Source: Novosphingobium sp.
GTDB lineage: Bacteria > Pseudomonadota > Alphaproteobacteria > Sphingomonadales > Sphingomonadaceae
DNA length: 49,519 nucleotides
Direction of reading: 5' to 3'
Assembly: GCA_030697365.1 (NCBI GenBank)
Contig: JAUYQH010000057.1
Coordinates: 1 to 49,519 of the forward strand
The position numbers and the translations under genes are program-made. Positions within the stretch are counted from its first letter, which is position 1; the number at the start of each line of letters is the position of its first letter. Of this stretch, positions 24,459 through 33,584 are shown piece after piece. The notes under the pieces are model-generated. The model was not told where the DNA came from, ran no database searches, and was given only the letters and a program-made list of their open reading frames with translations.

Positions 24459-25721
24459 TCAGGGGGCTACCACCGGTCGCACCGCGCCGCGCGGATAGAT
24501 GCGGCGGAACAGCTGGCCGCGCTCGCTGAACAGGATCAGCCCGAGGCAGCCGATCCCCGCCGCCAGCAGCGACGCTGCGAAGGGCGTCGCGCTGCCGTCA
24601 TAGGATTGCCCGATCGCCGCACCCAGCAGCGAGGCGGTGACCATCCGCAGGAACGCCTGGACCGAGGACGCCGACCCCGCGATCCGCTCGAACGGCTGGA
24701 TTGCGATCGAGGCGAAGTTGGCGCCGATGAAGCCCATCAGGCACATGTTCGCGGTCATCACCGGGACGAACTGCCACAGCGTCTGGTTGGGCCGCAGTGC
24801 GAGGTAGAGTTGCAGCGCGGCAATCACGATAAACGCGAACACTGCCGCATGCGAAACGCGCCGAGCCCCGAACCGCTCGACGATCCGGCTGTTGCCGAAA
24901 TTGGCCGCGGCCATGCACAGCGCCATTCCGCCAAAGAACAGCGGGAAGCTTTCTCCTGCGCCGAAGTGCTCGGCAATCAGCTGCTGCGAACTCTGGATAT
25001 AGCCCCACATCGCGCCCAGGATCAGCGCGCTGCCGAACACATAGCCGATCGAGGCGCGCGTCGTCAGCGTGGTCGCCATGTTCCGGCCGATCGTGGCAAG
25101 ATCGATCTTCTGGCGGAATTCGGGGTGCTGGGTTTCGGGCAGGCGAAACCAGATCCAGATGGTCATCACGATTCCGAGAAACGCGGTCAGCCAGAAGATC
25201 CAGCGCCACCCCGCGACCGCCAGCACCCCTTGGCCCAGCGTGGGAGCGATCATCGGCACTATCATGAAGATCACCCCGATCAGCGACAGAAGGCGGGCCA
25301 TCTTGTCGCCCTCGAAACGATCGCGGATGATGGCCGATGGCAGCACCGCCAGCCCGCCGCTGCCCACCGCCTGGATGAAGCGGAACGCCAGCAGGGTTTC
25401 GAAATCGGTGACCATCGCGCAGGCCGCGGCCATGACCACATAGCAGGCGAGGCTGGCGAGGATGATCGGGCGGCGTCCGAAGCGGTCGGCCAGCGTTCCG
25501 GGTACCAGCGCGCCGACCCCGCAACCGATCAGGAATACACCTACGATCCATTGCCGCTGGTTGGGGTCGCTGGCGTTGAGATCGCTTGCGATCGTCCCGA
25601 TCCCCGGCAGCATCGCGTCGATCGCCAGCGCCTGGAGCGCCTGGGTAAACGCCAGAAGCGTAACCAGCTCGCCCTCGCGCAGCGGGAACGGCTTTTCGGC
25701 GAGGGTGGGCGAGGTGGCCAT
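24459..25721 (-). CDS. Bcr/CflA-type MFS exporter
   Basis: 420 residues with about 12 transmembrane segments. FTQALQALAIDAMLPGIGTIASDL in helix 1, GTLADRFGRRPII (motif A) and RFIQAVGSGGLAVLPSAIIRDRF resemble drug:H+ antiporters of the Bcr/CflA (DHA1) group. It should export a small toxic compound; the substrate is unknown. ATG 25721 is preferred to the far upstream TTG at 25760, which adds an unlikely tail; neither has a strong ribosome-binding site. Its end abuts palindromic repeat copy 2. Confidence 0.87.
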   Translation of the reverse strand: MATSPTLAEKPFPLREGELVTLLAFTQALQALAIDAMLPGIGTIASDLNASDPNQRQWIVGVFLIGCGVGALVPGTLADRFGRRPIILASLACYVVMAAACAMVTDFETLLAFRFIQAVGSGGLAVLPSAIIRDRFEGDKMARLLSLIGVIFMIVPMIAPTLGQGVLAVAGWRWIFWLTAFLGIVMTIWIWFRLPETQHPEFRQKIDLATIGRNMATTLTTRASIGYVFGSALILGAMWGYIQSSQQLIAEHFGAGESFPLFFGGMALCMAAANFGNSRIVERFGARRVSHAAVFAFIVIAALQLYLALRPNQTLWQFVPVMTANMCLMGFIGANFASIAIQPFERIAGSASSVQAFLRMVTASLLGAAIGQSYDGSATPFAASLLAAGIGCLGLILFSERGQLFRRIYPRGAVRPVVAP

Positions 25722-25834
25722 CGCGCCCAGATGGTCGCGATGGGCGGACGATGCCAGCAAAAATTTTTGCAGTGCAGCATGGGATTGGCCATGCCGGGCG
25801 TGCCGCCCGCCTCGCGATGCGCTAAAGTACCGCC

Positions 25835-26965
25835 ATGTCCGATGCGCCCGACGATCCTGCCGACGAAGCCCTCGGCCTGCGCAAGATCATCCACGTCGAT
25901 ATGGATGCGTTCTACGCCAGTGTCGAACAGCGCGACGAGCCGGCCCTGCGCGGGCTACCGCTGGCTGTGGGGGGCTCATCCGAGCGCGGGGTGGTCGCGG
26001 CGGCAAGCTATGAAGCGCGCAAGTTCGGGGTGCGCTCGGCCATGTCCTCGGCGGTGGCGGTGCGGCTGTGCCCGGAGCTGATCTTCCGCAAGCCGCGATT
26101 TGAAGTGTACAAGGAGGTCTCGAACCGGATTCGCGCGATCTTCGAGGACTACACCCCCCACGTCGAACCGCTCAGTCTAGACGAAGCCTATCTCGACGTT
26201 ACCGCCGATATTCGCGGGATCGGTTCGGCGACGCGGATCGCCGAGCTGATCCGCGCGCGGATCAAGGCCGAGACCGGGCTGACCGCGAGCGCGGGGGTTT
26301 CGTACAACAAGTTCATCGCCAAGCTGGCGAGCGACCAGAACAAGCCCGACGGGCTGTGCGTGATCCGCCCGGGCGAAGGCGCGGCGTTCGTCGGGGGATT
26401 GCCCGTGCGGCGGTTCCACGGGGTCGGCCCCCGCGGCGCGGAGAAGATGGCGAGGCTGGGGATCGAGACTGGCGCGGATTTGCGAGAGAAAGACCTGGCG
26501 TTCCTGCGCAGCCATTTCGGTTCGATGGCCGACTATCTCTATCGCGCCGCGCGCGGAATCGATTTGCGTGCGGTCAGGGCGCACCGCGCGCGCAAGTCGG
26601 TCAGCGCCGAGCGCACCTTCGACCGCGACCTGTCATCGGGGCTCGCCTTGCGCGATGCGCTGGAGAATATCGCCGACGCCGCGTGGGAGCGGATCGAGCG
26701 CGGCAAATCGCGCGGCCGCACCGTCACGCTCAAACTGCGGCTGGCCGATTTTCAGACGCTCAGCCGGGTGCGCTCGGTCGCCACGGTGGTCGAAAGCCGG
26801 GCGGCGTTCGGCAAGCTCGGGCTGGACCTGCTCGAAACGCTCCTGCCGCTGCCCCAGCCGGTCCGGCTGATGGGGCTGGGGCTGTCGTCGCTCGAGGGCG
26901 AGGAGGAAGACGCCGGAGGCGAGGTGGCTCCGCCCGGCGCGCAGGATCAGCTCCTGCTGTTCTGA
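25835..26965 (+). CDS. dinB: DNA polymerase IV (Y family)
   Basis: 376 residues. Catalytic acidic residues are in HVDMDAFYASVEQ (D22, D24) and SLDEAYLDV (D116, E117). The thumb (GVSYNKFIAKLASD), a helix-hairpin-helix region (HGVGPRGAEKMARLGI) and little finger follow. The C-terminus QDQLLLF is a beta-clamp-binding motif. It carries out error-prone translesion synthesis. No LexA-type box was recognised upstream. Its 3' end overlaps the opposing Nudix gene by 19 nt. Confidence 0.95.
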   Translation: MSDAPDDPADEALGLRKIIHVDMDAFYASVEQRDEPALRGLPLAVGGSSERGVVAAASYEARKFGVRSAMSSAVAVRLCPELIFRKPRFEVYKEVSNRIRAIFEDYTPHVEPLSLDEAYLDVTADIRGIGSATRIAELIRARIKAETGLTASAGVSYNKFIAKLASDQNKPDGLCVIRPGEGAAFVGGLPVRRFHGVGPRGAEKMARLGIETGADLREKDLAFLRSHFGSMADYLYRAARGIDLRAVRAHRARKSVSAERTFDRDLSSGLALRDALENIADAAWERIERGKSRGRTVTLKLRLADFQTLSRVRSVATVVESRAAFGKLGLDLLETLLPLPQPVRLMGLGLSSLEGEEEDAGGEVAPPGAQDQLLLF

Positions 26966-27426
26966 GCCCGCCACCGCTCGATCCGCGAGCGCGCGGCGGT
27001 GCTGATCGTATCGGGCAAGGCATCGAACGCGAAGAACGCGGCGGCGAGGATTTCGCGGCCATCCGGGGCAGGCGTGTCGGCAGTACGCGCGGCGACCAGA
27101 TGGATATGATTGCGCGCGCGGGCCAGCGGCACGGTCTCTACCCCGAAGCAGCGAGCTTCGGCGATCCGGCAGCCGGCTTCCTCGGCGACTTCGCGGATCG
27201 CGGCCTGTTCGGGGCTTTCCCCGCGTCCGATGCCGCCGCCCGGCAGCATCCACGCCTCCGAAGACTGGTAGCTGTGGCGCACGAGCAGCACCTCGCCCCG
27301 GTCATTGACGACGATCGCGTTGCAGCCGTGGACTTCGGCGCGCCGGTTGCTCCACCACGCCATCCGCGTTGCGTGAGCCAGCCGAAGCAATACGCGGTGG
27401 ACGGGACGGGGCAGGTGAGACAGCAT
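26947..27426 (-). CDS. Nudix hydrolase
   Basis: 159 residues. A complete Nudix box, GGGIGRGESPEQAAIREVAE followed by EAG (about 63-85), matches GX5EX7REUXEEXGU. The N-terminal AWWSNRRAEVHGCNAIVVND and C-terminal strand residues fit a small single-domain Nudix protein that hydrolyses a nucleoside diphosphate linked to another group. The substrate is not predictable. It lies tail to tail with dinB (19-nt overlap) and diverges from gspC. Confidence 0.88.
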   Translation of the reverse strand: MLSHLPRPVHRVLLRLAHATRMAWWSNRRAEVHGCNAIVVNDRGEVLLVRHSYQSSEAWMLPGGGIGRGESPEQAAIREVAEEAGCRIAEARCFGVETVPLARARNHIHLVAARTADTPAPDGREILAAAFFAFDALPDTISTAARSRIERWRAQNSRS

Positions 27427-27554
27427 CGCGCCCCGATTGCGCGCGCGCGCAATTTTGGCAAAGGCGATTCGTCCCGGCGCAGGCCGCCTGCCGCGTTTTC
27501 GTTGTGTATCGGCTCGTCGGCGCTAAACCTGCCGAGCCAGGGAGGCGGTCGGCT

Positions 27555-28394
27555 TTGCGATTCGCGCGTGAACAATTTGTCTTTTCCGGCAAGCGCTTGC
27601 CGGCGGTGCCCTTGCACGATGCGCTGTGGTGGGCGCTGGCCGCGACGATCGCGCTGCTTGCTGCGATCCTCCTGTGGATGGTGGTCACCCCGGTCTCGCC
27701 GCTTGGCGCATGGCGTCCGGCGGAAGTCCGGGTGATGAGCCCTGCGGCCCGCTCGGCGCTGTTCGCCAGCTTCGATCCGTTCAACCGCGCGAACGCGGTC
27801 CAGACCGCGCCCGGCGCGCAATCCGTCACCGCGCTGGCGCTGACGCTGTACGGCGTGCGGGTCAACGCCGCGACCGGCGGCGGCAGTGCGATCATCGCCG
27901 GGGCCGATGGAATCCAGCAAGTCTATCGCGTCGGCACCGAAGTGTTGCCCGGGGTGCTGCTTGCCGAAGTGCATTTCGACTATGTCGGGCTGACCCGCGG
28001 CGGCACCCGCGAACTGCTCTACATAGACCAGTCAAAACCCGCTCCGGCTGCGACGACGCTGACCCAATCTGCTGCCGGCCCGGTCGGTCAGACCGTTCAG
28101 GCCGCGCCGGATGCGCTGACGGTGGATGCTGTGCGCGAGAACATTTCCTTCGCCCCGCGCAACGAGAATGGCAGAGTCACCGGCCTCCAGGTCAGTGCCG
28201 GGGCCAACCCGGCGGCGTTTCGCGCTGCGGGATTTCAGCCCGGCGACGTGATCACCGCGGTCGGCGGCAAGCCTATCACCGGCGGCGCGGATGCGGCAGC
28301 GCTTGCCGCGCGGCTCCAACCGGGCCAATCGATCGCTGTGACCGTAAACCGTAACGGACAGCAGCTACCCTTGGCGATATCGCTCTCCCAATGA
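27555..28394 (+). CDS. gspC: Type II secretion system inner-membrane protein GspC
   Basis: 279 residues. One transmembrane helix (about 27-48), a homology region (about 75-145, LALTLYGVRVNAATGGGSAIIAG) that binds the secretin, and a C-terminal PDZ domain (about 205-278, GFQPGDVITAVGGKPITGG). The TTG start at 27555 has GGGAGG 8-9 nt upstream and gives the expected short cytoplasmic tail. The frame is open far upstream without a better start. It is first in the gsp operon and overlaps gspD by 4 nt. It links the inner-membrane platform to the outer-membrane pore. Confidence 0.88.
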   Translation: MRFAREQFVFSGKRLPAVPLHDALWWALAATIALLAAILLWMVVTPVSPLGAWRPAEVRVMSPAARSALFASFDPFNRANAVQTAPGAQSVTALALTLYGVRVNAATGGGSAIIAGADGIQQVYRVGTEVLPGVLLAEVHFDYVGLTRGGTRELLYIDQSKPAPAATTLTQSAAGPVGQTVQAAPDALTVDAVRENISFAPRNENGRVTGLQVSAGANPAAFRAAGFQPGDVITAVGGKPITGGADAAALAARLQPGQSIAVTVNRNGQQLPLAISLSQ

Positions 28395-30598
28395 AACTTG
28401 TCCGCACCCTCGCCACGGCGCTTGCCGCGATTGCCCTTGCGCTGCCCCAGGTGGCGGCGGCGCAGTATGTCCTCAACGTGCGCGACGCCGATGTCCGCGC
28501 CTTCGTCGCCGATGCGGCGCAAGTCACCGGGCGGACGTTCATCGTCGATGGTCGGGTTCAGGGCAAAGTCTCGGTGGTCAGCGACCGCCCGCTGAGCCGC
28601 TCGGAATACTTCGAGGTGTTTCTCTCGACGCTGCGCGCCAACGGGCTGGTCGCGGTTCCCACGGGCAACGGCGGATTTCGCATCCAGCCCGCCGAAGGCG
28701 CCGCCGCACAGCCCTCGCGAATCGGCAGCCGGGGCGCGGCGCGCAACCAGATGGTCACCGAGGTGATCCGCCTGCGCGCGATCGACGCGGCGCAGGCGGT
28801 CGAGACGCTGCGCCCGCTGGTCAGCCGCGAAGGCTCGCTCACCGCCAACCGCGCCGGCCGCTCTCTGGTGCTGGTCGACTATGCCGACAATGTGCGCCGG
28901 ATCAGGGCGTTGCTCGACCAGATCGACCGCGCCAATGTCGATTCGACGCAGAGCGTCGTGCTTGAACACGCTGGCGCGCGCGAGATCGCCGCGGCGCTCA
29001 ACGAACTGATCCCCCCGGCGGGCGAGGGGGGGCAGGCGCTTGCCTCGATGGTCGCGGTCGACAGTTCGAACACCCTGCTGCTGCGAGGCGATCCCGGCAC
29101 GATTTCGCGCCTCGCGGGAATCGCGCGCCAGCTCGATGCCAGCGCCGCGCGAGGGAGCGAGATCAAGGTGATCTGGCTCGATTATGCCGACGCGGCGCAG
29201 ATGGTGCCGATGCTCGAACGGCTGGTCGGCGGGCAGGGCGGCGGCGAAGTCGTCTCCGGCTCGCCCCCACCGATCAGCCTGGGCGGCACGGGCGGTGCCA
29301 GCGCCGGAAGCGGCGCGGCGGGCAGCAGCACGGTAACCGCCACCACCGGCGGCGGCGCCTCGGCCAACATCGGTTCGGGGCTGGGCAACGGCTCGATCCA
29401 GCTCGCAGGGGGACGCGGAACCGCGGTGATCACCCGCTATCCCGGGGCCAACGCGATCGTCATTTCCGCCCCGCTCGACATCCAGCGGCGGTTGAGCGAA
29501 GTGATCCGCCAGCTCGACCAGCGCCAGGACCAGGTGCTGGTCGAGGCGATCATCGTCGAAGTCAGCGACAGCGTGGCCAAGGCGCTTGGCGTGCAATACC
29601 TGTTCGGTGGCAAGGACGTGCCGTTCGCGGTGACCAACTTCTCCAACGTCATCCCCAACATCATCGATCTGGCGGGCGGACTGCTCGCCAACAACATCGA
29701 GAACACCACCACGGTGATCAACGGCAATACGGTGACCACCAGCACCAACAGCGCGGCGGGCGATCTGCTGCGCCAAAACGCGATCAGCGCTGCGGGGCAG
29801 GCGCAGGGCGGCTATTTCGGCGGGTTCACCAACATCGGCAACAACGCCGCGCTCGGCATCCTGATCAACGCGGTCAAGAACGACAGCAATTCGAATATCC
29901 TCTCGACCCCCCACATCACCACCAATAACAATGTCCCCGCCTCGATTCTGTTCGGCCAGGAAATCCCGGTCTCGACCGGCGAAGCCTTGAGCAACAACTT
30001 CGACAACGCGTTCCGCACTATCCAGCGCCAGAACGTGGGCATCGAACTCGACGTCACCCCGCAGATCAACGCCGACAACGAGGTGCGGCTCGACTTGCGG
30101 CAGGAAGTCAGCTCGATCGTCGGGCCGGTTTCGAACGATTTCAACGAACTGATCATCAACAAGCGCGAGATCAAGACCACGATCACGGTGAGCAGCGGCG
30201 AGATCGCGGTGCTGGGCGGATTACTGGACGACAACGAGCGGCGCACGATCCAGAAAATCCCGCTGCTCGGCGACATTCCCATTATCGGCGAACTGTTCAA
30301 GTCGCGCGGCAAGAGCCGGGTCAAGACCAACCTGATGGTCTTCATCCGCCCGACGATCCTGCGCAGCCAGGCCGAGCGCGAGGCGACCGCGGCGCGGCGT
30401 TATGGCATCATCCGCGAGGCGCAGCGCAAGTTCAATCCCAAGGTCGAGCCCGCTATCGACGAGCTGGTGATCGATTATCTCGGCGCGGTCCCGCCCACCG
30501 CGGTGCAGCAGCCGGGAGACGTGGTCATCACCCCCGCGCAGGTCCGCCCCGCCCCGGGTGAACTCGCGCCGGTGCCGGTGCCGCCGAGCGGGCGGTGA
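28391..30598 (+). CDS. gspD: Type II secretion system secretin GspD
   Basis: 735 residues. A signal peptide (MKLVRTLATALAAIALALPQ...AAAQ) precedes N0-N3 domains (about 25-300) and a low-complexity Gly/Ala/Ser insert (about 293-335). The secretin barrel follows, with QRQNVGIELDVTPQIN and VLGGLLDDNERRTIQKIPLLGDIPIIGELFKSR. It forms the multimeric outer-membrane channel. The C-terminal Pro-rich tail may contact a pilotin; no pilotin gene is visible. The ATG overlaps the gspC stop. Confidence 0.95.
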   Translation: MKLVRTLATALAAIALALPQVAAAQYVLNVRDADVRAFVADAAQVTGRTFIVDGRVQGKVSVVSDRPLSRSEYFEVFLSTLRANGLVAVPTGNGGFRIQPAEGAAAQPSRIGSRGAARNQMVTEVIRLRAIDAAQAVETLRPLVSREGSLTANRAGRSLVLVDYADNVRRIRALLDQIDRANVDSTQSVVLEHAGAREIAAALNELIPPAGEGGQALASMVAVDSSNTLLLRGDPGTISRLAGIARQLDASAARGSEIKVIWLDYADAAQMVPMLERLVGGQGGGEVVSGSPPPISLGGTGGASAGSGAAGSSTVTATTGGGASANIGSGLGNGSIQLAGGRGTAVITRYPGANAIVISAPLDIQRRLSEVIRQLDQRQDQVLVEAIIVEVSDSVAKALGVQYLFGGKDVPFAVTNFSNVIPNIIDLAGGLLANNIENTTTVINGNTVTTSTNSAAGDLLRQNAISAAGQAQGGYFGGFTNIGNNAALGILINAVKNDSNSNILSTPHITTNNNVPASILFGQEIPVSTGEALSNNFDNAFRTIQRQNVGIELDVTPQINADNEVRLDLRQEVSSIVGPVSNDFNELIINKREIKTTITVSSGEIAVLGGLLDDNERRTIQKIPLLGDIPIIGELFKSRGKSRVKTNLMVFIRPTILRSQAEREATAARRYGIIREAQRKFNPKVEPAIDELVIDYLGAVPPTAVQQPGDVVITPAQVRPAPGELAPVPVPPSGR

Positions 30599-30614
30599 GT
30601 CATTTGGCAAAGCC

Positions 30615-32195
30615 ATGGTGACCATCCGCCGCGGCAGCGAGACGATCGAAGCGGAAGTGCCGCTGACCGACGATGTCGCGCTGGTCGAGGGCGTGAGCGT
30701 GGTCGAGCCGGTTGAGTCCGCCGTCGCCCCCGCCATTCCCTATCCCGAGGCACGCGACCAGGGCTACCTCGTGCTCGACGACACCGCCGAGGCGGTCCGT
30801 CTGGCGATGCGCGAGGGCGCCGATCCACTCCACCTGCTCGAACTGCGCCGCCGCCTCGGCCGTCCGCTGACCCTCGACCGGGTGGACGCCGCGCAGTTCG
30901 AGAAATTGCTGGGCGAAAGCTATTCGCTGGATAGCGGCGCATCCTCGGTGATCGGCGACATGGGGATCGCGGGCGACGGACTCGATCCGCTCACGCTGGG
31001 CCTGCCCACCGCCGAAGACCTGCTCGACAGCGCCGACGATGCCCCTGCGATCCGCCTGATCAACGGGCTGATTGCAGAAGGGCTGCGTCAGGGCGTGTCG
31101 GACATTCACATCGAGCCTTACGAGGCCGCGCTGGTGGTGCGGATGCGGATCGACGGGGTGCTCCAGGAAAAGCTGCGGATGCCGCCGCACGTCGCGCCGG
31201 TGCTGGTCAGCCGGATTAAGGTGATGGCGCGGCTCGACATCGCCGAGCGCCGCGTACCGCAGGACGGCCGGATCGGGCTGAGCCTGGGCGGCAAGTTGGT
31301 CGACGTGCGTGTCTCGACGCTCCCCAGCCGCGCGGGCGAGCGGGTTGTGCTGCGCCTGCTCGACAAGGAGAACGCCGGGCTCGACCTCGCACACTTGGGG
31401 CTCGATCCCGCGACAGAGAAGCTGCTGCGCCGCGCGCTGGCCGAACCCAACGGAATCATTCTCGTCACCGGGCCGACCGGATCGGGCAAGACCACCACGC
31501 TCTACGCCGCGCTGCGCGGGCTCAACGACGGAAAGCGCAATATTCTGACCGTGGAAGACCCGGTCGAATATGCGGTCGATGGAGTCGGCCAGACGCAGGT
31601 CAATGCCAAGGTCGGGCTGAGCTTCGCCGCAGGGCTGCGCGCGATCCTGCGCCAGGATCCCGACGTGGTCATGGTCGGCGAAATCCGCGACCGCGAGACC
31701 GCCGAGATCGCGGTCCAGGCCTCGCTGACCGGGCACCTCGTGCTGTCCACCGTCCACACCAACGACGCCGCGGGCGCGATCACCCGGATGCGCGACATGG
31801 GGGTCGAGCCGTTCTTGCTCGCCAGCACCTTGCGCGCGGTGATCGCGCAGCGGCTGGTGCGGCGGTTATGCAAGGCGTGCCGGGGCGAGAAACAGATCGA
31901 GGCCGGGCTGGCCGAAATTCTTGGGATCGACCCGGGGAAGACCGTTGCCGATGCGAAGGGCTGCCCGCAATGCAGCCAGAGCGGCTACACCGGCCGGATC
32001 GGCGTGTTCGAGGCGATCCGGATCGATGACGCGGTGCGGCGGATGATCCATGACAACGCCGAAGAGGGCGCGATCGCCGCGCACGCCTTTGCCGACACCC
32101 CCAGCCTGCTCCAGTCGGCTCGAGCGCTGGTTCTCGCGGGCGAGACCACGCCCGAGGAAGCCGCGCGGATCACGCGGGCGAGCGAGAATGGTTGA
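30615..32195 (+). CDS. gspE: Type II secretion system ATPase GspE
   Basis: 526 residues. N-terminal GspL-binding region (about 1-140), then the motor domain: SDIHIEPYE (about 160), Walker A GPTGSGKTTT (286-295), Asp box and Walker B (DPDVVMVGEIRDRETAEIA), His box (STVHTNDAAG), and the zinc-binding tetracysteine (CKAC about 419 and CPQC about 451). It powers pseudopilus assembly from the cytoplasm. ATG 30615 lies 16 nt after gspD and has only a weak ribosome-binding site. A palindromic repeat follows and splits the operon. Confidence 0.95.
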   Translation: MVTIRRGSETIEAEVPLTDDVALVEGVSVVEPVESAVAPAIPYPEARDQGYLVLDDTAEAVRLAMREGADPLHLLELRRRLGRPLTLDRVDAAQFEKLLGESYSLDSGASSVIGDMGIAGDGLDPLTLGLPTAEDLLDSADDAPAIRLINGLIAEGLRQGVSDIHIEPYEAALVVRMRIDGVLQEKLRMPPHVAPVLVSRIKVMARLDIAERRVPQDGRIGLSLGGKLVDVRVSTLPSRAGERVVLRLLDKENAGLDLAHLGLDPATEKLLRRALAEPNGIILVTGPTGSGKTTTLYAALRGLNDGKRNILTVEDPVEYAVDGVGQTQVNAKVGLSFAAGLRAILRQDPDVVMVGEIRDRETAEIAVQASLTGHLVLSTVHTNDAAGAITRMRDMGVEPFLLASTLRAVIAQRLVRRLCKACRGEKQIEAGLAEILGIDPGKTVADAKGCPQCSQSGYTGRIGVFEAIRIDDAVRRMIHDNAEEGAIAAHAFADTPSLLQSARALVLAGETTPEEAARITRASENG

Positions 32196-32211
32196 GGCGT
32201 TTGCCCTTAAA

Positions 32212-32332
32212 GCCCTCTCCCCTTCAGGGGAGAGGGTTGGGAGAGGGGGCCATGCGCGGCCATGCCCCTCTCTACTTCGGCTAGGCGACAGGTCGCCAAG
32301 CCTTCGTATCTCTCCCCTGAAGGGGAGAGAGC
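32212..32332. repeat. Palindromic repeat element, copy 3 (inside the gsp operon)
   Basis: Left arm CCCTCTCCCCTTCAGGGGAG (from 32213) and right arm with CTCTCCCCTGAAGGGGAGAG (32310-32329), both self-palindromic, flank an inner pair GAGAGGGGG/CCCCTCTC. The segment CTTCGGCTA...GCCAAGCCTTCGTAT matches copy 2 in reverse orientation. It lies between gspE and gspF. The gspF frame stays open through it and would read LSPEGERA there, as in nasA. Confidence 0.87.
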
Positions 32333-32345
32333 AGTTGCACTCGTA

Positions 32346-33575
32346 ATGCCCCGCTTCGCTTACCTTGCCATCGACCCCAAGGGCGCCGAACGCCGCGGCG
32401 CGATCGAGGCGGCGTCGCAGGCGCAGGCCGCCGAGAAGCTTGCCACTCGCCAGTGGCACGTCGTTCGGCTGGGCCCCGATGCCGCCGCCTCGGCCCGGCG
32501 CGCCGCGGTCACCACCAGCGGGATCGCGCTGTTCGCCCCGCAGCTCAGTTCAAAGCAGCTCTCGCTGTTCACCCGCCAGTTGGCTTCGCTGATGACCGTT
32601 TCGCCGCTAGAGGAGACGCTGCGCACGATCAGCCGCCAGACCGAAAAGCCGCGCGCTCGCGCGATCCTCGCCAACGTCCACGCCGGGGTGATCGAGGGGC
32701 TGCCGCTGGCCGAGGCGATGCGCCGCGAGGAACCGAGCTTCCCGCCGATCTTCCGCGCGATGATCGCCGCGGGCGAGAACTCGGGCAGCCTCCCGACGAT
32801 CGCCAACCGCCTCGCCGACCTGCTCGAAAAGCAGGCACAGGTGCGCTCGAAGATCCTCTCGGCGCTGGCCTATCCGATCGTCCTCACGCTGGTTGCGATT
32901 TCGGTGGTTGCGGCGCTGATGATCCAGGTCGTGCCCAAGGTGGTCGAACAGTTCGACAACGCCAGCGTCCAATTGCCCACGTTGACCCGGTTGGTGATAG
33001 GCCTGTCGCGGTTCCTCGCAGAGTGGTGGTGGGCGCTGCTCGCCGGCATCGCCCTGCTTGTGGTGCTGTTCGTCCGATCTCTGCGCAACCCGGCGATCCG
33101 CCTGCGGTTCGACGGGTTCCTGCTCCGCCTGCCGCTGATCGGCCGGCTGATCCGCGACATCCATGCCGCCAACCTCGCGCGCACCCTCGCGACGATGATC
33201 GAGGCGCGGCTGCCGCTGGTCGATGGGCTGCGGCTGGCGAGCCGGACCGTCTCGAACAGCGTCCACCGCCGCGCGCTGGAAGGGATCACCGAAAAGGTCC
33301 GCGCCGGCGGTTCGCTGTCGACCGCGCTGCGCGAGGCAGAGACGTTTCCCCCGCTGCTGGTCTACCTTGCCGCCAGCGGCGAGGCGGCGGGCCAGCTCGG
33401 CCCGATGCTCGAACGCGCCGCAGACTATCTCGAGCGCGAGTTCGAAAGCTTCACCAGCGCCGCGTTGGCCTTGCTCGAACCGGCGATCATCATCGTCATG
33501 GGTGCCGCGGTCGCGACCATCATCCTTGCGATCCTCCTGCCGATCTTGCAGTTGCAGAACCTCACAGGACTTTAG
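32346..33575 (+). CDS. gspF: Type II secretion system platform protein GspF
   Basis: 409 residues, the normal GspF size. Two repeated cytoplasmic helical domains (TRQLASLMTVSPLEETL about 78-94, and ARTLATMIEARLPLVDGLRLA about 280-300), each followed by membrane helices; hydrophobic segments lie near 173-197, 225-247 and 375-400 (LEPAIIIVMGAAVATIILAI). It forms the inner-membrane platform turned by GspE. ATG 32346 follows the repeat; an in-frame ATG at 32262 would add a repeat-derived tail and is not favoured. The GGGGAGAG of the repeat is too far upstream to be an ideal ribosome-binding site. Confidence 0.92.
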   Translation: MPRFAYLAIDPKGAERRGAIEAASQAQAAEKLATRQWHVVRLGPDAAASARRAAVTTSGIALFAPQLSSKQLSLFTRQLASLMTVSPLEETLRTISRQTEKPRARAILANVHAGVIEGLPLAEAMRREEPSFPPIFRAMIAAGENSGSLPTIANRLADLLEKQAQVRSKILSALAYPIVLTLVAISVVAALMIQVVPKVVEQFDNASVQLPTLTRLVIGLSRFLAEWWWALLAGIALLVVLFVRSLRNPAIRLRFDGFLLRLPLIGRLIRDIHAANLARTLATMIEARLPLVDGLRLASRTVSNSVHRRALEGITEKVRAGGSLSTALREAETFPPLLVYLAASGEAAGQLGPMLERAADYLEREFESFTSAALALLEPAIIIVMGAAVATIILAILLPILQLQNLTGL

Positions 33576-33584
33576 GACATTCCC

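Noticed and set aside
24456..26081. A 541-codon plus-strand frame opposite the MFS exporter
   Set aside because: Antisense to a protein with clear transmembrane helices and MFS motifs, and it runs out of frame into dinB.
32262..32345. Upstream gspF start at 32262
   Set aside because: It would add 28 repeat-derived residues; ATG 32346 gives the conserved MPRFAYLAIDPKG start of GspF proteins.
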